DNA of 64,000 nucleotides from Cytospora piceicola (taxonomy: Eukaryota > Ascomycota > Sordariomycetes > Diaporthales > Cytosporaceae), in the NCBI GenBank assembly GCA_023375675.1, contig JALQBC010000002.1:1240001-1304000 (forward strand), read 5' to 3'. Numbering within the stretch: the first letter of the stretch is position 1; each line of letters starts with the position of its first letter. A model generated the notes under the pieces. The model saw nothing but the letters and a program-made list of their open reading frames with translations. It made no database searches and had not been told where the DNA came from. The translations under genes were made by a program, and so were the position numbers. Shown here in pieces: positions 46,832-57,445 of the stretch.

Positions 46832-48013
46832 TTATTCCATGTGAGACTGCTCATCACTTGATGGGCCGACTTCGTCCTCGCGTGGACTACTCGGACACTC
46901 TTCCGGCTCCTGAGGATGGCCAGCTTCTGGATGGTCCAAAGGGATCTCACGTATGAAGCGCTCCCAGCAGTCACCATCATCCAAGTCGAGTTCCTCAAGC
47001 CTCTCCCGCCATATTGGCAACATCTCTCCCTGCTCATCATATGACCGGCAGTTGGCGAAACCCTGCCACAAATTCACGAGGTGCTCAGCGTACTCAACAT
47101 CCACTCGAAACCACTCCGCATGCCTAGCACCGCAGCCAGTGCACCCCACATCTCTTAGCCGCGCATTGTGGAGCTGTAGATGAACCACCAGTTCGATTCT
47201 GTGGTGATGAGGCATGAAGTGAGCAAAGACGACACGGGGAACATACCTACAATTTCTTTGAAACTCGCGCATCCTGCGTTCATAGTCTACAGAGCGGCCA
47301 ATCTTGATGAGGTGGGTCCCTTGAGTAGTCTCCGCCGACGTCCTGGAATTCATCAATATGATGTCCTCAGGATGGGTGAAGCCATAGACATAGCCCCCGA
47401 TTGCAGGGGAGTGTCCGAGGAGCAGTCGCTTGATGCCCTCATTGATTTCACGGGCTGTCTTCGACGGACCAAACGGATCGAAGGGTCGTACTGCCGCTCG
47501 TCTCTCGGGCGGTGGCGATCCTCCGTCTGAGTCTTCATGGCGGTGAGATCTGGTGTTGGCATATGGGGGTAAGTGATCATTGCTAGTGTGTGTCTCCTGC
47601 GTTTGGCCATCTAGATGGTCTTCAAAGTCTGTGTTCTGATCGGTGGACTGGCCACCTTGGGGTTTGTCTTGACTGGTAGGTGCTTTTGATGTGCAATAGT
47701 CCTCGAATAATATGTGATCCTCATTAGAACATAAGGGAAAGGCCGGAAGTCCAAGTATCCACGCTGCTATAAATGCTGCGATGTCCAGTCGTTGTGGCTT
47801 GTGCTTTGGTTTCTCATACACCAGCCCAAAGTTTGGATGCCAGAAAACATTACCACTCGGCTCCTCTCCTGCGACTTGCCCGCGAGCAGGTGTTGTCCGT
47901 GTTCCGTACCTCGCCGAGTCGAGATATCCGTATGTCCCGGGTCTGATAAGCATCTTCCAAGCCGTGCTTCGGCCCGGCCACGCTGCCAGTGGCTTCTCAT
48001 AAACTGTTGGCAT
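46832..48013 (-). CDS. T5orf172/DUF1766 (GIY-YIG-like) domain protein
   Basis: Single-exon gene for 393 residues; the ATG at 48013 is used, since the slightly longer frame begins with TTG. The first 200 residues are poorly conserved in appearance and rich in Asp/Ser/His/Pro. Residues about 207-305 fit the T5orf172/DUF1766 domain related to GIY-YIG nucleases: GYVYGF, HLIKIGRSVDYERRMREFQ, a central HRIELVVH containing Glu274, then CTGCGARHAEWFRVD with Cys291, Cys294 and His298. These correspond to the usual pattern of the family, so the fold is probably intact. Fission-yeast Mug113 carries this domain. Nuclease activity and role in fungi are not established. The tail is acidic and Pro-rich. Confidence 0.8.
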   Translation of the reverse strand: MPTVYEKPLAAWPGRSTAWKMLIRPGTYGYLDSARYGTRTTPARGQVAGEEPSGNVFWHPNFGLVYEKPKHKPQRLDIAAFIAAWILGLPAFPLCSNEDHILFEDYCTSKAPTSQDKPQGGQSTDQNTDFEDHLDGQTQETHTSNDHLPPYANTRSHRHEDSDGGSPPPERRAAVRPFDPFGPSKTAREINEGIKRLLLGHSPAIGGYVYGFTHPEDIILMNSRTSAETTQGTHLIKIGRSVDYERRMREFQRNCRYVPRVVFAHFMPHHHRIELVVHLQLHNARLRDVGCTGCGARHAEWFRVDVEYAEHLVNLWQGFANCRSYDEQGEMLPIWRERLEELDLDDGDCWERFIREIPLDHPEAGHPQEPEECPSSPREDEVGPSSDEQSHME

Positions 48014-49499
48014 GTTTACTTCCAATATTAGGATGGTTCCCAGGTTTTAGTCGGTGTATTTTCCGTATGTCCATACGATCTACCCGACAACAAATAGAAC
48101 AGACAAAAGCGCGTCCTCGACGTCGGATGATATAGATTCTAGCCAGCGCCAGAATTCATGAGCCCCCCGGCAGCGGACTCGTCTAACAGAATAAATCCAA
48201 TCATTCCTGTCATATCCACCAATTAATGACTGAGCACGTCCGATGATTCCTCATGGACGAAATGAGTCCTATGACTCTAGCCAGTTTTGCCATAGGGCTC
48301 CCACACCGAAGTTGGCTTATACTTTGTGAGAGGAATTTTGCTCCCACGACCAAGACCTGTACATAGCTCTTTATTAGTTCTTTTCAATTTCTTTCTTGGG
48401 CTGTGTGCTCCAAGGAACGTAGTACGCCATATGGTCTTCGGCTGAACTACGAGACGGGATGCCGTGAGCCTCACTCCAGTGCAGCCCCAAGGAAAATGAA
48501 AATTCACCAAAAGTGACATACCACGCCAGCTATTTCGGGAGGGTCTGGTGTGGTATTGAAGGAATGCGAGGCGGCGACAACGCCCGGCTGGTCGTCCGCT
48601 CATGATCGAAAGTGTCACATCAAGGACAAATATGAGGCTGTATGCCTTGTATTACATGTGATGTCTGTCACATTTCCCAATACAGTCGAATGTTGACATT
48701 GAGGCTAGTATGGCCGCTTCATGGAAGCGGTCTTGGGGTGATGGATACACTACTTCGGTGGCAGGAATGTCTTGTTGAACTTGGACTTGACGGAGTATAT
48801 AATGTGACGTTCATCAGGCGAATAGTCACCGTACTGAGTAAGCACTCTCGATGGGTGTCCCTTTGGAGACTGCCAAGACGCTTTCCCCTGTCCCCCTACT
48901 CATTCTTGGTACGGTAGAGATAAGCCCCCCGACATGCCCCGATTGCCTGCAGGGTGGGCCTTATTAGTCACATGTCCCCCGGATGTCCAATGTCCCAGAT
49001 ACAGACCATCTTCAGGTCTTCAAATCACATGGTATTGCAGGGGTCCTTGGTTGTATGTTGGATGTGTACTCCAAAGGGGGAATGGTAGATAGCCGGCATG
49101 CAGATGGGCCAAGTGCATGTCAGTTCGCGATGTTCGGGCCTCTCCTCAAGTTGTCATCGAGATGTTGCATCGTGATATTCATTTGCTTCCAGTTGTTCGA
49201 TGGCTCCCAGGAGTGTCCGGGAAAAGACCGAGGCATGAGTTAAAATGGTTGTTTCGTCGTCTACCCGGGCTAATCAAATCCATCCCTCTCGACGTCCTCG
49301 TATCCGTGGATACGCGACTACAATCCGAGTTTCAAGGTTCGTCTCGTTCTCCACTTGTTGGGCCTCGATGCGTTTTGCATTCTTGATTGCCATCCGCATG
49401 TAGGTCGTAGCGAGCGTCTTGATTCGCATGTCGGAACATCCTGCGCCCAACGCCCGGGCAGTTGCGTATTACCAATCAGCGAGCGGTACTCGACATGAT
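48014..49499. other. Intergenic, no gene seen
   Basis: Holds the promoter of the T5orf172 gene on the left and the 3' flank of eL36 on the right. Open frames of up to about 113 codons carry no signature. Confidence 0.6.
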
Positions 49500-50135
49500 T
49501 TAGTGGCCAGTACGACGAGACTCGGCAATCATCTGCTGCAGCTCCTCAACCTTTGCCTTTGCGCGGCCGAAAGTTCCGAGCTAAATGACCTGTTAGCCCC
49601 GAAAGAAACACTGGTGCAGCATATATTTGGGGCGCATCTTACCCTCTTCTTTGCGAGCTTGCGGGAGCGCTTGTCCTTTCCGTTGCGGATCAACTCAACG
49701 ATACGCTTCTCGTAGGGGGCAAGACCGGCAACCTCCTTGATCAGGGATCGGACGAAGTTGGTGCGCTTGCTAAGGTGACCCTTCATGCGGCTCACGCGCT
49801 TGGTGTTGACACGAGGAGTGGTTTTCTATATCAAGGTCAGCGATGTCGGTCGCAGGCGTTTCGTTCGGCTGTTGTCCAAAATCGGTATGATCGAGGAAAT
49901 CGAGAAACGTTCGGGTGTCGGGAATCTTACGTGGCCATGGTTGACGCCCTGGTTGAGGATATGTTAGCATTTGTATTCACACTCGAAGTCCGAGGCAGAG
50001 GCATCGATTCGTTCGAGCCCAGAACCAGGACAGGGAATTGTTCAATTGCCCAATTGCCATTCTGCAGTTCTGACGAGGAATAACAGTACTTACAACAATG
50101 AGGCCGGAGCGAGGGGTACCTTGAACGGCGGCCAT
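49500..50135 (-). CDS. RPL36: 60S ribosomal protein eL36
   Basis: Cytosolic large-subunit ribosomal protein, 107 residues, the normal family length. Four exons: 50135-50094, 49948-49931, 49825-49643, 49580-49500; introns of 145, 105 and 62 nt. Exon 2 is an 18-nt microexon encoding GVNHGH. Core sequence is unmistakable: [58 protein letters not shown]. All splice sites are GT-AG (GTAAGT, GTAAGA, GTAAGA donors). The start has a purine at -3 (AAAATGGCC). The early, intron-dense 5' half is usual for fungal ribosomal-protein genes. No snoRNA boxes were seen in the introns. Confidence 0.97.
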
Positions 50136-51914
50136 TTTGAAATGCTACTTCGTGATGGTCGACGTGAGTGGATGAAGAAGGGCAAAAACCTGCAAAAATT
50201 TGGGATGGGCGATTTGATTTTGATAATATGCGCGATTGTGGGCAGCGCTCAGACCACATGTGGCGGCTTGTGAGCGCATGAGCAGTTACACTAGTCAGTA
50301 CATGCCCAGTACAGACGGCTGCAGCCGCCTTATCGGTATACTACCTACCGTACTTTCAGTCTTATCGTTTCGCAGTCCCCACTTACCAAACCACCGGGGC
50401 TTACTGCAGTGTATCAATGTCAATGTCAACTTTGCATGCAAGCAGCAGTTGACTTGACTCTGTCGAGATCTCTGACGTGGTCGTCATCCCGGCAGCCCCA
50501 ACTTATAATGGCATTGTTTAGGTATCTAGAAATCGTAGTTTTCACCCCTGAGTTCACATTCCATATCTTCTCAGATGTTGTTTTCCAATGTTTCCAGACG
50601 GCACTTGCGAGATTCGCTGTTGGAAAAAGTCCCCAAGCCTCTAATCAGAACTTCGGCTCTGTTCCGCCCGCTAAGCCTACCTAGGTATCTCATAAGCACC
50701 GGAGTCTGTTCTGGACCGAACAAGAAGAAGCGACAGCACTTCTATCTCTCCGTAAGCCCCACTATTTCCGTCCTCATCGACCGGCACAGCAGCGGAGGCA
50801 AGGCCGCATGTCGGTACACCGGGGTCCGTTGTCTCAACGGAAGCTGTTCTAGAAGGTTTTCCTGAGCGGTATCTGGTGTTTTTGGTTGGGCAAAAGAATT
50901 AGGTACTTAGGTACCTAGGTAGTCCTGGCTAGTCCTCCTCAGAAATCATTCCTGGGAATTAGGCTTCTCGACCTTAGCAAGATCTGGAAAGCACCATGGA
51001 TTGCGGGAAGGACGTGGGGTGTGGTTGTTGTGGTAGCGCCACGACCCTTCAGAGACACTCTGGGATCGTGATGGAGTACCTAGGTAATGTTGCCTGGCAA
51101 CTTCTGATATAATTATAATCACCTATGGATAGTACTTCCAGGCAACCATGGTAGCCAGTTGCTAAGTTGGGTAACCAGCTCTTGAGGAGCTCTAAGGCTG
51201 CTACAAGAAGGTCTGATTCTCGGTGAGGTACATGACCCAGGCACGCACCGATGCGGGGAACCTTCTTCAGACAGACAGAGTCGCTGTCTTGTTTTGAGGC
51301 TTGATGCTGACAAGTAGTTGTCATTTTGAGTGTTGCCTACAACTTCTAGTCGATCACATCGCGGCCTGGGTCCATGAAGGAGGGCAGAGTGCCCCTGAAA
51401 TTGCTATTTGCACTAGGCTCTGGCTACTCCGTAAGGCGCGGGAACAGACAACACTGAAGCTTCACCAAGCCCAATAACCTATGTGCTTGACAGTATTAAA
51501 ATACAATGATACTAACACATATAAGTCTGTAATGTACTCTGTGTAGAATATTACGACATTAATCGTATTTAAAGGACATTCAAGAGCCTGAGATTGGAAA
51601 ACAGACGGGCATGTGTCACCTGTGCGCTGACGATGGCTACTTCCACAGGGCGCAGCCAGCCACAGGCTAGTGTGAGTACGTCAGTGGGTGCCCCACATCC
51701 CACAGCGAGAGGAGAGAGGCCCAGGCCCCCAGACCATCCATGGATCTTTCGACCCCTCCAAGTTGTAGAAAAGGGGAGCTCCATTACAACACATATTAGA
51801 GGCTGGTAGCTCCACGTTCGTCTTCCAACTGTCCCTTCTTTACTCTCGCGCTTTCTACTTCCGTTGACATATTTCACAATTCCGGTTTCCATAAGGCATC
51901 AAGAAGAAACCACA
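50136..51914. promoter_or_regulatory. Divergent intergenic region, eL36 / Aip1
   Basis: 1.8 kb between two divergently transcribed housekeeping genes. Three exact TACCTAGGTA palindromes lie at 50678-50687, 50912-50921 and 51077-51086, one of the densest groups in the window. No coding gene was recognised in it. Confidence 0.6.
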
Positions 51915-53817
51915 ATGTCCATCACCCTCGACAAGATCCTGGCCGCAGCGCCCGTCACGACACGGGGCCAGCCCACCCAGCTCTCCTTTGATAGTAAGGG
52001 AGAGCGCATAGCTTATGCCGTAAGTATCACGCCTTACATGGAGGAGGCACACGTGCCATTGTAGGCTGCCCAGGGACTCGGGAAGGCTGACTTGACGCAA
52101 ACAGTCCGGCAAATCCATCTTCCTCCGCAACATCGACGACCCGTCCCAATGTAAACAATACAATGGCCACACCACCAACACCACCATTGCCCGCTTCTCG
52201 CCGTCCGGCTTCTATATTGCATCCGGCGATGTCTCCGGCGCGGTGCGCGTGTGGGACGCCGTCGAGGCTGTCAACACGAAGGGGGAGTACCACATAATCT
52301 CCGGGCGCATCAACGATATCGGATGGGATGGTGATTCGCAGCGCATCATTGCCGTGGGTGACGGCCGCGAACGGTTCGGCCACTGCATTACTGCCGACAG
52401 CGGAAACAGCGTCGGCGAGATCAGCGGGCACAGCAAGATGGTCAACGCCGTGGCTATGCGGCAGCAGCGACCACTGCGCGCTGCGACCGTCTCGGATGAT
52501 GGGAGCATGGTTTTCTTGCATGGTGCACCGTTCAAGTTCGCTGCCAAGCAAAACGGTCTGCACAAGGGCTTTGTGTATGGCACGGCATTCAGCCCCGACG
52601 GGAACGTTTTGGTGACTGTCGGTGCGGACAGGAGGATTCAGTTGTACGACGGGAAGACTGGCGAGCCGACCAAGCAGATCGGCGAGGGTGTGCATACAGG
52701 CAGTATCTTTGCTGTCAGTTGGGCGAAGGATTCCAAGCGTTTCGTGACGGCGAGCGCAGACCAGAGCGTCAGGATATGGGACGTTGAGTCTGGCGAGAAT
52801 GTGCAGTCGTGGAAGTTGGGTGAGGAGGGCGCTGTGACTGTGGGAGACCAGCAAGTCGGTGTGGCCTGGCCTCGCGACGATCTCATCATCAGCATAAGCT
52901 TGGATGGTGATCTGAGCTACTTGAAGGAGGGTAGCTCCGCACCGACTAGGATTGTCCAGGGCCACAACAAGAGTATTACGGCGATAGGTGTGGGCTCTGA
53001 CGGCCAGGGCAAAGACGTTTACACAGGCAGCTTCGAGGGCCGGATCTGCCATTGGGATCTCGAGAAGGGCACTGGTGCTGTGATTGATGGACAGACACAT
53101 ACCAGTCAAGTCACTCAACTCGCTTCCACATCCGGCCAGGTTTTCAGTGTCGGCTGGGACGACACTTTGAGGACGGTTGATGAGTCCGCCAACACCTTCA
53201 CCGGCTCGTCAGCCAAGCTAGAAGCACAGCCAAAGGGCGTAGCAGCATCTGATGGCCGGATTGTTGTTGCGACCGCCTCAGGCATTGCAATTTACTCCAA
53301 GGACCAGCTCGTGGGAGAGCTCGCCACCAACTACGCCCCAACAACGCTCGCAGCCGCCGGCCCCATAGTAGCAGTCGGCGACAGTAACGAGGTCCGAATC
53401 TACACACTAGATACAGGCAACAAGCTCTCCGAGGTCGAAGTCCTCAAGAAGTCGACCTCTCCGATCTCGACCCTGGCGTTTTCCAAGGATGGCAGTCACC
53501 TTGCAGTGGGCAACTCGCAGGGCAAGATCCTTGCGTTCAAGACGAGCGACTGGAGCCTTGCGACCGACCGGTGGTCGGCTCACACCGCGCGTGTCATGAG
53601 CATTGCGTGGAACGACGCCGGGACTCACGCCACCAGTGGCGCTCTGGACACGCATGTGTATGTTTGGAGCCTGGAGAAGCCTGCTAGTCGGGTGAAGGCG
53701 CTGAACGCGCACAAGGACGGCGTCAATGGCGTCTCCTGGGTGGAGGGTTCGACCAAGGTCGCGAGCACGGGCTGCGACGCGTCGATCAAGATTTGGAGCG
53801 TCGCCGGGTTGCAATAA
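51915..53817 (+). CDS. AIP1: Actin-interacting protein 1 (WD40 repeats)
   Basis: Cofactor of cofilin that promotes disassembly and capping of actin filaments; cytosolic, at actin patches and cables. Two exons (51915-52019, 52105-53817; intron 85 nt) encode 605 residues, the standard length for a protein of two seven-bladed propellers. It begins with a conserved region around RGQPTQLSFDSKGERIAYA and SGKSIFLRNID, then a series of WD repeats: SGDVSGAVRVWD, VTVGADRRIQLYDGKTGE, VTASADQSVRIWDVESGE, YTGSFEGRICHWD, SGALDTHVYVWSLEKPAS and a final STGCDASIKIWSVAGLQ. Start context CACAATGTCC. It converges on the Alg13 gene, with 263 bp between stops. Confidence 0.95.
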
Positions 53818-54080
53818 GGGCGGTATGGACCGGAGTGGGTAAGCATAAAGCATTTCACGTAGAGACAAAGAGCCATGAAAAATGAGTATTCACGAGATCA
53901 GAATTTGATCTTTTTCCATTGCATTGCATCTCTTCCCTGGACCAACGTCAAATGCTTCCTGTTCCGAAAAACGCCGTCCTGGGTATCTTGAGAGCCTGAG
54001 AACCTTTCCCTAACGCCAACCGAAACCGAAACTCCACCGCGAAAGTCTTGGAAGTGCTTTCGCATCAAATGACCCCGCAA

Positions 54081-54950
54081 TTAGAGGTTGCTGGCAATGA
54101 CCAGGTCAATGAAGTTGAGACCTCCCTCGGCAAGGGGCAGGACCTCCTCCTGCAGCGGCTCGAGATGATCGAGACCGTTCTGGTCGATCATCTCCAAGAC
54201 CTTGGGGATAGTCTCAGCCAGTGTGCTATAAAATGGGAAAAGTGTCAGTAAACAGGGTTGATAAGAGACGGCAAAACACAAAAGATGAGATGGTGGTGAA
54301 CTTGCCCAAGTTTGCCCTCGATGATGTTGGGGTACTCTTTGGCGATGTGAGTCGCGAAACGGGCCTGGTGGTTGTGCATGAGGTTCTGGTTTGCTACGAT
54401 GACAATCGCGACCTCGGACTCCATCGCGTCGGCTATAGTGCCAGTTCCTAGAATAATCTCGTCAGCCATCACCAAACTGGTGGGAGGGAAACCACGCGAG
54501 TCAAACGCGCCGTAGAAAGTCAATAAACTCACCCGCGTGTCCAAGGACAAAGCCGGCAAGGCGGACTCCATCCTCGGGGCGGCAGACACGCTGCATGGTC
54601 TCCTTGAGTTGATAGTCCATGTGGAAGATGTTGATCTCGAGACCGTGGCGGTCCTTCTCGTCCATCTCATCGAGCCTCTTCTGGACCTCGGCGAGGAAGT
54701 CGTGGCACTGGAGATGAACGTGGGTGAAACCGTGGGCACGGAGGGCGGCGAAGAAAGCGGGAGTGGTGGCCTCGAGGAGAAGCTCCTCGAAAGGGACGGT
54801 GGCGCCGCCGGTGACGAGAACGTGGCGAGTCATCTCGTTGTTGTCGTTGTTGGTGGTCTTGTAAGTGCGGTCGGGGTTGTCAGTGAGATCGTAGCGTTGA
54901 CCGTCCTTGTACCGGAAGTAGCCGGTCAGCTTACTGGGAGTTTGACCCAT
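54081..54950 (-). CDS. ALG13: UDP-GlcNAc transferase subunit Alg13-like
   Basis: Catalytic subunit of the ER enzyme that adds the second GlcNAc to dolichol-PP-GlcNAc, working with membrane-bound Alg14. Three exons (54950-54533, 54447-54306, 54225-54081) give 234 residues. HVLVTGGATVPFEELL is the start of the GT-B C-domain, and HAGTGTIADAMESEVAIVIV followed by LMHNHQARFATHIAKE is the nucleotide-sugar site seen in Alg13/MurG. The second intron reads best as GC-AG: donor GG|GCAAGT, a TATAG acceptor and in-phase joining (KLGTLAETIP). A GT-AG alternative exists (AA|GTTCAC to GCTGAG) but with weak sites. A hydrophilic ~40-residue N-terminus precedes the domain and starts MGQTPSK, a possible N-myristoylation signal. 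It diverges from mS35 over 262 bp. Confidence 0.88.
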
Positions 54951-55212
54951 CTTGAATTGACCCTTTTGTTGTATTTGCACGAGGGGTTTGTGTTTGAATG
55001 ACTGGGGCTGGTCGGTGAGTTGCTCGTGATGTTTGGATAAAAGAACGGGACTAACGTCTTTTGGAAGTCTCGCGGGTGGATAATCATACCCAGACGCTAG
55101 TGGGAAAAGCACAGACCACCTGAACTGGTGGACCTCCAAAAAGTTCTAGGTGCAACAGTGAATGGAGCTTCACCTTGAAGCACCCCCCATACATCACACC
55201 AACTCCTTTGAC
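54951..55212. promoter_or_regulatory. Short divergent promoter, Alg13 / mS35
   Basis: Only 262 bp lie between the two start codons, so the genes probably share a bidirectional promoter. No TATA box is evident, as expected for constitutive genes. An in-frame ATG at 55162 would lengthen mS35 and shorten this region to 211 bp. Confidence 0.65.
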
Positions 55213-56888
55213 ATGGCGTCAGCAGCCCGATCGCTGCGGCTAGCATGCCGCAGCTGCAGAACCCAAACGCCCATCCGAAGCGCCGCCGGCCCGAAGGTCT
55301 TTGTCGCATGGAAATCCGTGGGTGGCGGCTCCTTCAAGGAGGTCAAGGAGGCCGACAACGAGGGCGAGAAGCCGTCGCCGTTCGACCACTGGGAGAGGGA
55401 GTACCAGGAGATGGACCGCCGGTACCGCGACATGAAACCGAGCGACATTGCCAAGGACCTGGTCAGCGACGAGGAGCGCGCGCTGCTGGGCGACCTCACG
55501 GCCGACCTGGCCGGGATCGGCGACATCGAGATCCGGAAGGGGCAGGATGTCGCGCGAGACCAGTCGCGGCCCCTGAGGGCGATTGTCAAGCCGAAGAGGG
55601 ATGCCTTCTGGGACGAGGACGAGGACGACATGGATCTTGTCAGCAACGACGATGCCGACGAGTTCGACGAGAACGACATGACCGACATCGCACACGCCAA
55701 GCTGGAGGAGCACCGGGAGCAGAGAGCCTATGCGAGAATAGCGATATGGGAGATGCCATTGCTTGCTAGTAAGTGATCTGGTACTGGTCGAAGAGGAGAA
55801 AAGCGTTCTATGGAAGAACGAGGAGGGGTTTTTGCCTATAAGGTGTCAGGATGATAGTGCGAGGTATCCCCGGGGTGGTAGGGGGCAGGAGGCAGGAGGC
55901 CATTGTCACAGCAAATCACGAAAGCTGAACAATGGAAAGCAGGATGGAGAGGAAGCCCGAACGAACCCCCATGAGGCTGACCATTCATCTTAGAGTTCGC
56001 CAAGCCTTTCGAGCCTCCGGCCATGAACCAACCATTGCGATTCCGGTACACATCCTACATGGGCGAATACCATCCCGCTGAGAAGAAGGTCGTCGTCGAG
56101 TTCAGTCCATCGGATTTCGGCCTCACTGAGATCCAGGAGATGAAGCTGAAGAAGATGGCTGGCCCGCGATACAACCCCGAGAAGGACACGATCAAGATGA
56201 GCTGCGAGTCGTTTGAGCACCAGGCTCAGAACAAGCGGTATCTGGCAGAGACGGTTGAGAAATTGGTTATCGAAGCGAAGGTATGGATGCACTATTTCCT
56301 GTACATTCTGCTGTGTCCTCCTTGGAGGTCGGGCCGGATCGGTGATCTACCTTCATTGCGATGGTTTTGAACATGAAATGACCACGAGCACCACCGGCTG
56401 AGATACCGGGAGGGCATGGGACTCGAGTTACCGTCTGTCTTTCCTGGCTTGACGTCTCAAGAAGATCGGTTCTCATGACTCAAGCCCATACCGTTGTTTC
56501 CATGTCTTTTGCTATGGGCCTAGCAAACATGGAGCTCATTTTCATGTTTGGGTACCGTGGCATGTGTCTCCATTGCTAATTCACATGTCTTTTATAGGAT
56601 CCAACCGACACTTTCGAGGATGTACCGTTAGATCTGAGGCATCACAGATTCAAGGTTAAGCCAAAGTTCCCTAAGGAGTGGCGGCTTTCGGAGGAGAGGA
56701 TGAGAGAGCTTGTGAGCATCCGCCAAAAGGCGGCACTGCTCGACCAGACCAAGAAGGCAGAGGGCACCTTGGTCGATGGTGTCCAAGCGATACAGAAGAA
56801 CCTGAGCAGTCGGAGGCCACGGGAAGCAGTGGCGGAACGGGTGCCTGTGCAAGGGCAAAAATCGGCACGCGGTCCTCTGCGCCTGTAG
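55213..56888 (+). CDS. Mitochondrial small-subunit ribosomal protein mS35 (Rsm24)
   Basis: Component of the mitochondrial 37S ribosomal subunit. Exons 55213-55768, 55994-56280 and 56598-56888 encode 377 residues; introns are 225 and 317 nt with GTAAGT and GTATGG donors. The N-terminus (MASAARSLRLACRSCRTQT) is a typical matrix-targeting peptide, which is why 55213 was preferred to the in-frame ATG at 55162. The first third is acidic (DEDEDDMD, NDDADEFDEND). The MRP-S28/Rsm24 domain occupies about residues 195-300: RFRYTSYMGEYHPAEKKVVV, FSPSDFGLTEIQEMKLKKMA, YNPEKDTIKMSCE, NKRYLAETVEKL, then a basic C-terminal extension. Converges with the PLC-like gene. Confidence 0.9.
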
Positions 56889-57445
56889 AGAAATCAAGAG
56901 GCGGCGAATTGCACGAAGCCTAGGGGAGACGGGAAAGGTGGAATGCCCCCTCGCATGGAACGGTTACCCGGATTAGGCACCGCACCAGAGGGAAGCCGAG
57001 TCGTGAACTCTTGGCTGTGTACAATGGTGTATATACGAAGACAAATCGACGCATGGAAAATGCTAGACGACGAGACGCCCCGATGACCCAACGAGGACGA
57101 GGTGGTTTTGATCCGCGTATTAGGAGTTGCCGAGGCATACGATTGGAAGATTCGATTGCAGCTATTGACAACCTTGACAGTGACAGATCGTGAGAGGCTG
57201 TCTACGGCGACTCTGCCATCAACACCCGGGCAGCGCTTAAAGAGGAGATATCCGAACAATTGCCTGGTACGGAACTTCCGGAAGGCAGACACCCAGAGAA
57301 CCAAAATGGGGACGGCCAGAGGATGGCCTCGAGGCAAACATCACGCACAGGCTTCTCTTGTCAAGTTGACGCGGTCAATGCGCACAATCGCTATGACTGA
57401 TGCAAGGATATCTCATTATAACCGCTGAAATGACCAGCTAACTAT
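56889..57445. other. Convergent intergenic region
   Basis: 557 bp between the stop codons of mS35 and the PLC-like gene. Small open frames only; no signal recognised. Confidence 0.7.
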
